This document shows positions 1-9,182 of a stretch of 62,314 bases of DNA, piece after piece. Both the position numbers and the translations under genes were made by a program. The notes beneath the pieces are model-generated. The model made no database searches. It saw only the letters and a program-made list of their open reading frames with translations, and was not told where the DNA came from. Origin of the DNA: Clostridiales bacterium (lineage in GTDB: Bacteria > Bacillota > Clostridia > TANB77 > CAG-508); the NCBI GenBank assembly GCA_003534295.1, contig DPDV01000011.1:1-62314 (forward strand), read 5' to 3'. Positions within the stretch are counted from its first letter, which is position 1, and every line of letters starts with the position of its first letter.

Positions 1-3000
1 ATCCAGTATTTGGTGTAAATGTAATTTTTACTTTACTTCCTTCTATAACATCTATTTTACTTGGTGTAATTGTTCCATTTCCACCAGGTACTGATGTTAT
101 TACATTAAATGTATTTTTAACATCAACTTCAATATCAATATCAGTTATTGTTTTATAGTTTGTTGTATCAACTGGAGTATATGTAGCTTTATATGTGTTT
201 GTTCCTACAGTTAACACTGTTGCAGGTGCATTCCATGTAAATCCTGTTGGTAATACTACATCTGCTAATATTTTGCCTTTTACAGAAGTTAATCCTGTTG
301 GTACTGTATAATTTGGTGTTGCTTGTGTGATAGACCAGTTAATAGTTAAATCACCATTTGATCCATCTTTCCACTCATAATTATCTTTATCTTTTAAGGA
401 TACTGTAATGCTATAATTTCCAACATTAGTAGCCTTAATATCGCCAGAAAAATTCATCTTATTTAAATCAAAATTACTATCTTGTGGAACTATTTCATCA
501 CCAGTATATTCAAAAGTATCTTCAACTAAAGTTACTTTTTCAAGTTGTGCTTTTTTAATAGTGAATGCTACACTAAATGTTCCTGTATAATCAGAATTAC
601 TATCTGCTACTTTATATGTTACTGTATAAGTTCCAACATTTGTTGGTGCTGTAGCACTATTATATGAAGTTGTTCCTGTTCCTTGATATTTTACTTCTAA
701 ATCGCTAACATTTACTGTTCCAGCATTAACACTAATTGTTCCTGTTGGCATTTTAGGATTTCCATCATAAGTAAATGTTTCATTATTAGAAAGTCCTGAA
801 ATATTTACATCAGTTTTATTTACAACATGAATTGTAAAGTCTTTTGTTGTTTCTTTCCATTCAGGAGTACCATCTCCTCCAAGATCCATTTTTGCTGCTG
901 TAACAGTAAGTACAACATCACCTTCAGTAGCTCCTGCTACAAATTCTTCGTTTACAGAATCGTAAGTAAGGGCTGTTCCTGATTTAATATTAAAATCAAT
1001 GTTTCCTTCATTTCCAGTTACTGATTGTTCTAAATAACTTAATAATATAGAACCATTAACTCTTACATATTGATCTGCAATTGCTAAAGGTTGTTCTGCA
1101 CTTGTTACTTCAAGTACACCATTTACATGTGTTCCCATTGTATAGTTAGAAGTAATATCTTCACCATTTCTCATTACTTTAACATTACTTACAGTATTAT
1201 TTGAAGAACCTACAAATTTTTGGCTACCAGTAATTGTAACTTCTAACATATCACCTGGTAGTAATACATGATCAGTATTTGTATAAGTATTTTTTGTTAA
1301 TTCAGTACCATTATATACCTTAGTATCTGAATCAGCTTTTACAACTATTGGTGTTGTAATTGGGTTTACTGTTAATTTACCGGCAGCTTTTACAATACCA
1401 GAATAACAATCAGTTACATCAACACCCTCAGCATTTACTATTGTTATTTTTTCAATTGTATTATTTTCAAGAGCTGTGTCTTTAACATCTCTTACTTTAC
1501 CAGTAATTACTGCAGTAACTTTATCACCATTAGGTAATTTATTATCAGTTCTTGGACTAGTATTATTTGCCCATAAAACATCATAAGCATTTTTTGTATG
1601 TTCTGATCCATTATAAGTAAATGTATCATCATAACTTTTTACTTCTACTGGTGTAGTAATTGGTGTGATTTTAAAATCAACACTAGCTTCACTTGCTGTA
1701 TAATTTGGATTTTTTACACTTAATGTTGCCTTATATTCTCCCACTAATATAGGTAATTTATTTCCTATATTTGCATAGTTTCCAGAACTATCTTTCTTAG
1801 AATAAATGATTTCATAGCCATCAGCTCCTAAATCATCAACCCCTGTTGCAGTTGGAGTTTTAGTAGTGCCATAAACCCATGTACTATCTAAACCACTAAT
1901 ACCTAATCCTGTTAATTGTTTTTGTTCAACTTTTAATGTAACTGTTGCTGTATATGTTTTACCATTTTCATCAGTTACAGTAATTGTTGGTGTATATGTT
2001 CCAGCAGATAGACCAGTTTTTGCTTTAATTTTAAAATCAGTATTTGTTGCACCAATTCCTATTGTTGGTTGACTAGATATATTGATTTCAAATTTATCTG
2101 TATCAGACACTGTTACATTAGTAATTTTTAACTCAGCAGCACCAATATTAGTAATATTAATTGTTGCTTCTGGCACAACAGTATATCCAAATGTAACATT
2201 TGGTAATGTAACATTATTTACACTTAAACCTGTTTCTTTAGCAAGTTTAATATATTGTGGATAAATAGCATTTGTACTAGTTCTAACATTTCTAACTAAT
2301 GTTGCTTTATCTTCTAGTTCAATTACTTGATTAGTATCAGTTGTATAATATAGTTTTGTATCATTTGGTATTACTTCATTAATTCTTTTTTCAGCTAAAA
2401 TATTAGATCCTAGTTTAACACCTAGACCTTTTACCATAAGTGTTTCAAAATTGAAGTTTGCTTTCATATTAGTTTCATCAGATGAAGGGAAATAAAATAT
2501 TTCACCATCTACTTTTCCAACTTCAAAAACACCTTTTTTTACATTAACATTTATAGTAATGTTTTGCTCCATAGGTTCTGAATCAGAAAGCACATCAAAT
2601 ATATATTCATCCCAAGAATTTGTTCCGGTAACAGCATAAGTTCCACCATCAATTGTAAAACCATAAGTCTTAGGTAAATTTTTTAATTCTTCGGTCATAT
2701 CTAAAGTAGACAGTCTTACTCTGCCATTAAATCCTACTCCAACTATTTTACCACTATTACCATTGCCACTATCTTTTATGGTTAGATTACTTCTAAAATT
2801 ATAATTATTTTCATCTTTATAACCATAATAGAATGTTAAATTGTGTTCTGATACATCAAGAGTATTACCTGCTAAATCCAAGGTAACATTACCTAAAACA
2901 TTAAATCCAAGAAACTTTGTCAACTTAATATCAGCGCCTAATTTAATAATAGTGTCTTTGCTATTATTAATTTGATTAACTGCATTTATTAATTCAGCTT

Positions 3001-3796
3001 CTGTTGTAGCAGTTAATGTTTGAACTTCTTTTTTCTTAACTGTAATTGGACCCCAATAAGCATTTATTGTATCAAGTGTTGCTGTTCTATTTGCTATTTT
3101 AGTTCCTTCTCTATCATGATACTCAATAATTGAATCAGCATCAAGTACCTCATCAACAGTTAAAGTACTGCTTTGTATCAAATATGTTTTAGAAGTTGTA
3201 TTTTTGCTTTCTTTAGTAACATTTGAAAATTTTACACTTTTATATGCTCTAGTATCTACCATTTCATAAAATCCAGTAACTTTTAGATTTCTAAAAACTA
3301 CATTATTAAATCTGTAATCACCAGCGGTTTGCCAAAAACTATCAAAATCTTTTATGTATTCGACATCTATACCATCCATTTCAAAATTAACAGTATATTC
3401 AGCCTTCTTAATTTCGTTATAAATTGGTGTGTAGCCAGTATCAGTTAAAAGATTAAGTTTTGCTCTTTTAGAACTATTTGAATTAATGAATTTTAAATCC
3501 AAAGTATTATAATAAATTAGGTATAACTTATAATGCTCTGGCACAGTTAATGTAAACCCATTAAAATCCAAAGTTTTAGACATTTCAAGAGAGAAAGTTG
3601 TTTTAGAATCTTCTCTTAATGTAATGTCACTAGTAAGTTTAACTACATCTGTTACATTATCACTCATTTTATCAGTTAAATCTGAATAATTATTAACTTC
3701 TGCAGTTGTTGTTGCATTTACATTAGTAGCTCCAATTAGTAAAAAACTAACTAGCATTAATAATATTGCTACTAAATATTTTGTTTTATTTTTCAT
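1..3796 (-). CDS. large repeat-containing secreted surface protein (C-terminus beyond window)
   Basis: The reading frame is open from the left edge to an ATG at 3796, which has an AAAGGAG ribosome binding site, giving about 1265 visible residues. A signal peptide (MKNKTKYLVAILLMLVSFLL, then cleavage near NVNA) shows export. The first 450 residues look like a pectate-lyase or adhesin-like beta-rich region. A section resembling a choice-of-anchor fold follows, with phrases such as PTITVTDENGKTYTATVTL. After it come MBG/YDG-like repeats (VKSYDDTFTYNGSEHTKN and VKADSDTKVYNGTELTKN) and further Ig-like domains. No enzyme motif was recognised. The cell-wall anchor, if any, lies outside the window. 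The neighbours are a sortase remnant just upstream and a divergent response regulator, so regulation by that two-component system is possible. The role in adhesion is inferred. Confidence 0.85.
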   Translation of the reverse strand, partial: MKNKTKYLVAILLMLVSFLLIGATNVNATTTAEVNNYSDLTDKMSDNVTDVVKLTSDITLREDSKTTFSLEMSKTLDFNGFTLTVPEHYKLYLIYYNTLDLKFINSNSSKRAKLNLLTDTGYTPIYNEIKKAEYTVNFEMDGIDVEYIKDFDSFWQTAGDYRFNNVVFRNLKVTGFYEMVDTRAYKSVKFSNVTKESKNTTSKTYLIQSSTLTVDEVLDADSIIEYHDREGTKIANRTATLDTINAYWGPITVKKKEVQTLTATTEAELINAVNQINNSKDTIIKLGADIKLTKFLGFNVLGNVTLDLAGNTLDVSEHNLTFYYGYKDENNYNFRSNLTIKDSGNGNSGKIVGVGFNGRVRLSTLDMTEELKNLPKTYGFTIDGGTYAVTGTNSWDEYIFDVLSDSEPMEQNITINVNVKKGVFEVGKVDGEIFYFPSSDETNMKANFNFETLMVKGLGVKLGSNILAEKRINEVIPNDTKLYYTTDTNQVIELEDKATLVRNVRTSTNAIYPQYIKLAKETGLSVNNVTLPNVTFGYTVVPEATINITNIGAAELKITNVTVSDTDKFEINISSQPTIGIGATNTDFKIKAKTGLSAGTYTPTITVTDENGKTYTATVTLKVEQKQLTGLGISGLDSTWVYGTTKTPTATGVDDLGADGYEIIYSKKDSSGNYANIGNKLPILVGEYKATLSVKNPNYTASEASVDFKITPITTPVEVKSYDDTFTYNGSEHTKNAYDVLWANNTSPRTDNKLPNGDKVTAVITGKVRDVKDTALENNTIEKITIVNAEGVDVTDCYSGIVKAAGKLTVNPITTPIVVKADSDTKVYNGTELTKNTYTNTDHVLLPGDMLEVTITGSQKFVGSSNNTVSNVKVMRNGEDITSNYTMGTHVNGVLEVTSAEQPLAIADQYVRVNGSILLSYLEQSVTGNEGNIDFNIKSGTALTYDSVNEEFVAGATEGDVVLTVTAAKMDLGGDGTPEWKETTKDFTIHVVNKTDVNISGLSNNETFTYDGNPKMPTGTISVNAGTVNVSDLEVKYQGTGTTSYNSATAPTNVGTYTVTYKVADSNSDYTGTFSVAFTIKKAQLEKVTLVEDTFEYTGDEIVPQDSNFDLNKMNFSGDIKATNVGNYSITVSLKDKDNYEWKDGSNGDLTINWSITQATPNYTVPTGLTSVKGKILADVVLPTGFTWNAPATVLTVGTNTYKATYTPVDTTNYKTITDIDIEVDVKNTFNVITSVPGGNGTITPSKIDVIEGSKVKITFTPNTG

Positions 3797-3834
3797 AAAA
3801 CCATTCTCCTTTCTCAAACAAAACATTTTCTGTT

Positions 3835-3927
3835 TTATTTAACTCTAACACTATGTAACACCACCCTGTATTTGTTGTTATTTGCACAGGTGGAAAGTGT
3901 TAGTATTGTATCTTCTTTTATACTCAT
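3835..3927 (-). pseudogene. sortase C-terminal remnant (TLSTC motif)
   Basis: A 30-residue reading frame, starting at an ATG and preceded by an in-frame stop, encodes DTILTLSTCANNNKYRVVLH. This matches the end of the intact sortase at 15902-16660 (DSILTLSTCDNNNKYRVVLH), including the catalytic Cys and Arg. The catalytic His region and the rest of the enzyme are absent. It lies in the leader of the large surface protein gene. The likely explanation is decay or recombination of a second sortase gene. It could still be translated as a short peptide, but it cannot be an active sortase. Confidence 0.8.
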
Positions 3928-4034
3928 TTTTTATTAACTCATCTATTCACCACCCATCAACTTTACTTTTCCATATAATCTTATATCATATTTTAGCATA
4001 AATTACTATTGTACTTTTGGTGCAAATTTTCATT

Positions 4035-4100
4035 AAATTTTGCACTAAAAGTGCAAAATTTGTAAAAAATATTTATTTTCATAATTTTTTATGTTACAAT
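4035..4100 (+). promoter_or_regulatory. inverted-repeat operator and promoter of the response regulator gene
   Basis: Perfect 12-bp arms AAATTTTGCACT (4035-4046) and AGTGCAAAATTT (4050-4061) are separated by three A residues. They lie just upstream of a TACAAT -10 at 4095-4100, which has only a weak -35. The position between a divergent surface-protein gene and a regulator gene fits an operator, perhaps autoregulatory. There is no T-run, so a terminator is less likely. The rest of 3797-4135 holds the sortase remnant and AT-rich sequence. Confidence 0.5.
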
Positions 4101-4135
4101 ATAGCTTAATGTGAGTAAGTTAGGAGGTTTCTGTT

Positions 4136-4771
4136 TTGTATAATATTATTGTAATTGATGACCATAAAATGTTAAGAGAAATGATTTCTGAAACATTAAA
4201 TACAAGAGGGTTTAATGTTATCGCTTCTAGTGGAGATGCAAAAGACTCTATATCTTTATGTGAAAAATTTAAACCTGATTTAATTTTAATGGATATTTGT
4301 ACTGAAAACAATTCAAGTGGATTAGCATATTCAAAAATAATAAAAGAGAACTTTCCAAGTGTGAAAATTATTCTTATGACTGGTGTGCCAGATTTAACAT
4401 TTATAGACAAGGCAAAAGCTAATAATGTTGATAGCTTTATTTATAAAAATATTAGTAGTAATTCTCTTATAACTACTATCCAAAATACTATTGATGGCTA
4501 TTCTTTATATCCAAGTTCTAATAGTCCTAAATCCAATATTCCTGATGTTTTAAAGGATCTAACAGATACTGAATTAGGTCTTCTAACTGAGTATTGTAAA
4601 ACATTAGATAGAGATGAAGTTGTAAAAAAACTTGGAATATCTGTAAGAACATTAAAATCACATATTTCATCTATTTATGAAAAAACTGGTTATAATAATT
4701 TAGCAAAACTTGCAATATATTGTGTGGGTAATGGTTTAATAGTTCCAAACCTTGAAACCCCGAATGAGTAA
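4136..4771 (+). CDS. NarL/LuxR-family response regulator
   Basis: The product is a 211-residue DNA-binding response regulator. The receiver domain (about 1-120) has the acidic pair D8-D9, the phospho-acceptor D53 in LILMDI, the Thr of ILMTG and the conserved Lys of FIYKN. A LuxR-type helix-turn-helix occupies about 144-205 (TDTELGLLTEYC... GISVRTLKSHISSIYEKTGY). The start is TTG at 4136, placed by an AGGAGG at 4122-4127; no in-frame ATG fits better. It converges on the two sensor genes and shares a terminator with them, so those sensors are the probable partners. The palindrome upstream suggests autoregulation. The target genes are not known; the divergent surface protein is the nearest candidate. 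Confidence 0.9.
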   Translation: MYNIIVIDDHKMLREMISETLNTRGFNVIASSGDAKDSISLCEKFKPDLILMDICTENNSSGLAYSKIIKENFPSVKIILMTGVPDLTFIDKAKANNVDSFIYKNISSNSLITTIQNTIDGYSLYPSSNSPKSNIPDVLKDLTDTELGLLTEYCKTLDRDEVVKKLGISVRTLKSHISSIYEKTGYNNLAKLAIYCVGNGLIVPNLETPNE

Positions 4772-4774
4772 AAG

Positions 4775-4805
4775 AATAACTGCTATTTCAATGTTAGCAG
4801 TTATT
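4775..4805. terminator. bidirectional rho-independent terminator
   Basis: Arms AATAACTGCTA and TAGCAGTTATT are perfectly complementary around a 9-nt loop, and a T-rich tail follows on the plus strand. It sits between the convergent response regulator and kinase genes, and the kinase stop codon falls inside the hairpin. Confidence 0.85.
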
Positions 4806-5933
4806 TTTTATTGATATATTTACCGAAAACTCTGGAACTGTTGAAATATAGAACATTCCTCCTAGTTTTTTTACTTTTCTTCTCATATCTTTTATTCCCT
4901 GATTTTCTGTAATAAATTCATTTGGCTTTCTACCATCATTTGTTATTATCATATATGTTTCTTCTAGTGTTTCTTTTATATTCACAAATACTTTTGAACT
5001 CCCTGCGTGTCTTATTGCATTTGTGGTTGCTTCTCTAATTATTTCAAAGAACACTTTTGCAGTTTCTTTATTTTGTGGTAGTTTTCCATCTATAATAATG
5101 TCTGTTCCATTTTTCTTGTGTATTTTTATTAGATTTTCTAGGTTTGTATTTGTGTCATCTGTGTCTTCAATATCTATGAACATCTTTTGTATCATAAATT
5201 TTATTTCTTCAAAATTTTCTTGGGTTATATTTTCTTTATTTAAATATTGTTGCAGTATGGAAAGATTTTGTCCTAATATATCATGATATTTATTTTTTAG
5301 TTTTAGTAGATTTTTTTCCTTTTCTAATTCTTCTATATTGTCAATACTTAATAATATTTTTTTATTATTCTCTTTTAACTTTTTATTTTGCTCATTTAGC
5401 TTTTGATGTAATTTATATACTTCTGTTATATCAAATGTAATTATTTCATTATTATTTATCACAAATACATAATATTTATCTTCTACTTTTACACAATAAT
5501 TTTTATCTAGCTGGTCTATACTTTGTTTTATTATATTTGTTATATAGTCTTTCTTTATGTTTAATTTGTCTAGTATTTCATACATTTTATTATTTATTAA
5601 TTTTGCTCTCTTACCTTTTAATACTAAAATTCCAAACTCACATTCATCTATAACTTTTTTTATTGAGAAATCTGTAATAGTTTCTTTTTTGTAATATCTA
5701 AAATACATATATATAAGTGAAATAATTTCGTATATTATGCCTAGCAATGCAATTATAAATAAGCTATTTCTTGATATGCTTTCTTGCATAAACAATGCTA
5801 TAAGTATTGTTATAGAAACAATATATTCTAGTGTATAATCTGTTATATTTTTATTTATTATTCCTTTTTTTAGTATGATTTTTAGAATCTGCCATACTAA
5901 CAAAAGACACAGTATTCCTATAATTGCTACCAT
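4794..5933 (-). CDS. membrane sensor histidine kinase (NarL partner type)
   Basis: This 379-residue kinase has membrane segments near residues 2-22 and 35-80 and a possible PAS-like region near 95-170. A coiled-coil leads to the putative phospho-acceptor H217 (KYHDILGQNL). The C-terminal GHKL ATPase domain has an N box (EATTNAIRHAG, N305), a G1-like NDGRKP and a GIKDMRRKVKKLGG segment. The ATG at 5933 overlaps the end of the upstream sensor gene region and uses the AGAGGAG of that gene's last codons, so the two genes are translationally linked. It probably phosphorylates the adjacent response regulator. The signal is unknown. Confidence 0.8.
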   Translation of the reverse strand: MVAIIGILCLLLVWQILKIILKKGIINKNITDYTLEYIVSITILIALFMQESISRNSLFIIALLGIIYEIISLIYMYFRYYKKETITDFSIKKVIDECEFGILVLKGKRAKLINNKMYEILDKLNIKKDYITNIIKQSIDQLDKNYCVKVEDKYYVFVINNNEIITFDITEVYKLHQKLNEQNKKLKENNKKILLSIDNIEELEKEKNLLKLKNKYHDILGQNLSILQQYLNKENITQENFEEIKFMIQKMFIDIEDTDDTNTNLENLIKIHKKNGTDIIIDGKLPQNKETAKVFFEIIREATTNAIRHAGSSKVFVNIKETLEETYMIITNDGRKPNEFITENQGIKDMRRKVKKLGGMFYISTVPEFSVNISIKNNC

Positions 5934-5937
5934 AATA

Positions 5938-7446
5938 CTAATTTTCTCCTCTTAAAATTTTCAATTTTATAGTTGTTCCATCTTCATCTATTATTTGCTC
6001 AATTTTCAATAATTTTTCTAATTGTAATTTTTCTATTTCTTTTTTGAAGTTCTTATGTTTACCATCAAATAAATATTTTATTTCTGTATATGAATTGTTT
6101 ACTTGTATATATAGAATAAAATTAGTTTCTCTAAATTTCATTATTGTTTCAAATATGATCTCATAGATATTTGCTGTTTCACCGCTACTTATCTCAAAAT
6201 TATTTGTTTTCAAAACTCCATTTATTCCTAGTGCTTGTGCTTCTATTAACATTTCATTTATGATTATTTCTAGTCTTTTGTTATCATATTTTTCTTTGTT
6301 ATAGCTTGATATTACTAAACTACTCATTCTTTTACAATAATTTAGTAGTAGTTTTATATCTTGCATTTTATCTATGTCTGTTATTTTCATTTCTTTTATT
6401 AGTTCATTTATTAAGTTTCTTTTCTGCTCTATTTTTTCATCTAGTAGCTCTATAATTTCGCTTTTTAATTTTGTTTCATATATTTCTGTTGCAATCTTTC
6501 TTTGTTTTTGTAATATTGTTTCTTGTTCTATAAGCTCTTGTTGTATTAATTTCAATTCTTTTTCATACTCGTTTATTTTACTAAAATCTTTTTCTTCTAT
6601 TGAATAGCCACCACTTATAGCCTTAACATTTTTTACAATGTTGTTATCTTTATATGTATTTTTTACCTTATTATCTTTTATATCATTTATTATATTTTCT
6701 TTTAGATTTATGGAATGATTTGTTGCAATTCTAGTTTTTCCATTTTGTGATATGATTTCTAATGGCAAATTTGAATTTTTAAATATCTTCTTATATCTAA
6801 AATTATTTGGTATCAAATTAAAGTCAAGCATCATTTCTAATCCTACACAAAATAATGTTCCTATTATTACTGACATATTCGTTTTTCTTATTACTGGAAT
6901 ATTTTTTATATATAAAATTGTATATACTACACCAATTAAAATAATTATTGATATTGAGATTATGTTTTTGTACCCTTTATTTTTGCTTGATTTTATTAGA
7001 TATATTATTGCTACTACTATTAAACATAGAATCCAAGCAACTATTATAAAATACCCTATATTATGATTATAATCATTTATATTGCTTTTTATTTTGAACA
7101 CAATATTATGTAGGCTATTTGTAATTACTAATAAGAATAGTATTGTTGATATAATTATTGTGGCAATTCTTCTTTTTTTATTCTTACTGTTTATTAAATA
7201 ACTACTACAATTATAATAAAATGTTGGAATCAGCAATAGTGGTATGTAATACAAATACCACAGTATTTCTGTTGCATACCCTGTTGTATATGTTTTAAGC
7301 ATTCTTACTACCATCCAAAATCCTAATAGCACACCTATTGATAATACATATTTTTTTAGTGTTTTATCAAATATTCTTATATATAATAGTGTTATCCATA
7401 TTGTATATATTGCCAATGCTAATACCGTTTGTTGAGTCTGTGTCAT
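5938..7446 (-). CDS. multi-pass membrane sensor with degenerate kinase-like C-terminus
   Basis: The product has 502 residues. The N-terminal 215 residues contain about seven hydrophobic helices, resembling 7TM sensor modules of histidine kinases. A variable linker and a long coiled-coil follow (about 290-370, rich in Glu, Lys, Ile and Gln). The last 110 residues (GETANIYEIIFETIMKFRET and onward) resemble a GHKL fold, but no N box or glycine boxes are evident. It is the first gene of the sensor pair (AAAAAGGGGT before the ATG). It may sense a ligand and act through the downstream kinase, for example as a heterodimer. The kinase assignment itself is uncertain. Confidence 0.6.
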   Translation of the reverse strand: MTQTQQTVLALAIYTIWITLLYIRIFDKTLKKYVLSIGVLLGFWMVVRMLKTYTTGYATEILWYLYYIPLLLIPTFYYNCSSYLINSKNKKRRIATIIISTILFLLVITNSLHNIVFKIKSNINDYNHNIGYFIIVAWILCLIVVAIIYLIKSSKNKGYKNIISISIIILIGVVYTILYIKNIPVIRKTNMSVIIGTLFCVGLEMMLDFNLIPNNFRYKKIFKNSNLPLEIISQNGKTRIATNHSINLKENIINDIKDNKVKNTYKDNNIVKNVKAISGGYSIEEKDFSKINEYEKELKLIQQELIEQETILQKQRKIATEIYETKLKSEIIELLDEKIEQKRNLINELIKEMKITDIDKMQDIKLLLNYCKRMSSLVISSYNKEKYDNKRLEIIINEMLIEAQALGINGVLKTNNFEISSGETANIYEIIFETIMKFRETNFILYIQVNNSYTEIKYLFDGKHKNFKKEIEKLQLEKLLKIEQIIDEDGTTIKLKILRGEN

Positions 7447-7545
7447 ATTTACCCCTTTTTATTTTTAATCTTGCTATAAATTTTATTTGTCTATAATATA
7501 ATAACATAATAGCAGATTTTCTATTTTTTTTCAACATAAAGCAAA

Positions 7546-7569
7546 ATACTAGCCTTTTCTAGCTAGTAT
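7546..7569 (-). terminator. terminator after the NPKTG surface-protein operon
   Basis: Arms ATACTAGC and GCTAGTAT form an 8-bp stem with an 8-nt loop, followed on the minus strand by a short T-run (TTTTGC). It separates the surface-protein genes from the sensor operon starting at 7446. Confidence 0.6.
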
Positions 7570-7650
7570 CTTATAATTTTCATTTGCATTAGTTGTTATT
7601 CTCTTACTATTTTATTAATATATAAATAAATATCAAATACATTATGTTGT

Positions 7651-9168
7651 TTATTTTCTTGCTTTTTTTCTATTTACTAATGTTAGTGTTCCAATAGTTG
7701 CTATAGAAGCTACAAATAGCATTATACTTGTTGTAATATTATCTCCTGTTTTTGGATTGTTTGTTTCATTTTTTGTTTGTTCTGTTTTTCCTTCAACATT
7801 TGTTGCAATAATTCCATATTGACTTAAATGTGATGTTTCAAATATTATATATCCATCTTCTACTGTTGCTGGTATTGTTTCTTTTATTTCATCATTTGAA
7901 ATATATACTACTTCATATTTGTTAAATCCTTTTAAGTCTTCTGGTAATGCAATTCTTATTTTCATTTTAGTATTGCTAATTTTAACAACTTCACCATTTT
8001 CTAATACATTTATATCTACTACATATTTAACATTTTTATCTGATAAATCTTTTTCTACTTCAATTGGTCTTATATCCAACTTATAGTTTTTACTAACTTC
8101 TTTTTCAAATTCAATTTTTCCCTTTGTTTTCCCTGTACTTTGAATTTCTTTTACTGTTTCTTTAACAGGTTGTTCTAGTTCTCCTGAAGTTTTAGTCCAA
8201 GAAGCATATAGAGTTATATTTTTATATCTCTCATAACCGTTTTCTTCTTTTATTAAAGTATCTTTGTCAAATTCTTTATCTGTTTTCTCATCCTTATCCC
8301 AGAATCTCCAGAAAACATATTTATAAATTTCTCCACTACCATCTTTTTTTGTATTCCAACCATTAAAGGTATATCCCTCTCGCACAGGCATATATGGTAG
8401 AAGTGACATAGTTGTTCCTGAATTGCTACCACCTATATAGTCATAACTGTTAGATTCTTTGTCATTTATTTTACCACCATTAGCATTTAAAATCAATACA
8501 ATTCCATCACCTTTAAAAGTATCTTGAGTATATGTAGCAGTTAATGTTATGCAATCACGGTTAGCAAAATAACTAGAATCAATAGAAGTTACAAATTTTC
8601 CATCTAACTCCCATCCTTTAAATGTAAATCCTTCTCTTACAGGGGTATATTTTGTTAAATCTACTGTTTTAAATTCAGTACTTTTACTTGTTATGTTTAC
8701 AATGCTTTGTCCATTTACTTTACCTGCAAAAGCATCAAGTGTTAGATAATATGTGCCTGTTCCTTGTAATACTTTATCAGAAAAATTTGCATAAAGAGTT
8801 AATCCATTCGTATATTCGCCTTCTGTTAACTCACCGCTCCAGCAAAAATCAGTTATTGCTATTTCTTCGTTAGCTTTTTCACCTATAAAGCTTCCCCAAT
8901 ATGCAAATTCTGTTCTACCATTGAATGGTACTATCCCTTTTGTTAGTTCAGATAATTTAACTGTTGTTTCTCCTTCTGCAACATTAAATTTTATAACCTT
9001 ATTGCTTTCACCATCAATATTAGCATCTGTTTCATTACTGCACTCTAGTATTAATGTATATTTTCCATCATCACTAATTGTTACTGCATTTACTCTGTTT
9101 GAAAAAATAAACAGACATATACCAGCTAAAATAATTGTTAAAAATATTAAACTTTTTTTAATTTTCAT
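7651..9168 (-). CDS. sortase-anchored surface protein with Listeria-Bacteroides (Flg_new) repeats
   Basis: The 505-residue protein starts with a signal peptide (MKIKKSLIFLTIILAGICLF... NRVNA). At least three InlB B-repeat or Flg_new units follow, with typical phrases GFTFKGWELDGKFV and GYTFNGWNTKKDGSGE, each ending in LTATY or LYASW. The C-terminus has a sorting signal: NPKTGD, a hydrophobic helix, and a positive tail NRKKARK. NPKTG resembles class B sortase substrates, and a class B type sortase lies at 15902-16660. The gene is 14 nt downstream of another NPKTG protein and is in the same operon. A role in attachment or cell-surface interaction is inferred from the family. Confidence 0.88.
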   Translation of the reverse strand: MKIKKSLIFLTIILAGICLFIFSNRVNAVTISDDGKYTLILECSNETDANIDGESNKVIKFNVAEGETTVKLSELTKGIVPFNGRTEFAYWGSFIGEKANEEIAITDFCWSGELTEGEYTNGLTLYANFSDKVLQGTGTYYLTLDAFAGKVNGQSIVNITSKSTEFKTVDLTKYTPVREGFTFKGWELDGKFVTSIDSSYFANRDCITLTATYTQDTFKGDGIVLILNANGGKINDKESNSYDYIGGSNSGTTMSLLPYMPVREGYTFNGWNTKKDGSGEIYKYVFWRFWDKDEKTDKEFDKDTLIKEENGYERYKNITLYASWTKTSGELEQPVKETVKEIQSTGKTKGKIEFEKEVSKNYKLDIRPIEVEKDLSDKNVKYVVDINVLENGEVVKISNTKMKIRIALPEDLKGFNKYEVVYISNDEIKETIPATVEDGYIIFETSHLSQYGIIATNVEGKTEQTKNETNNPKTGDNITTSIMLFVASIATIGTLTLVNRKKARK

Positions 9169-9182
9169 TTTTTTCTCTCCTA

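Noticed and set aside
4136..4771. The response regulator as the reader of the TGTAAT 11-bp boxes
   Set aside because: It is a NarL-type regulator, and such tandem 11-bp direct repeats are typical of OmpR-family proteins. The boxes are also more than 30 kb away.
7447..7650. Possible small gene in the gap between sensor and surface operons
   Set aside because: No frame with a ribosome binding site was seen; only the terminator hairpin and AT-rich sequence.
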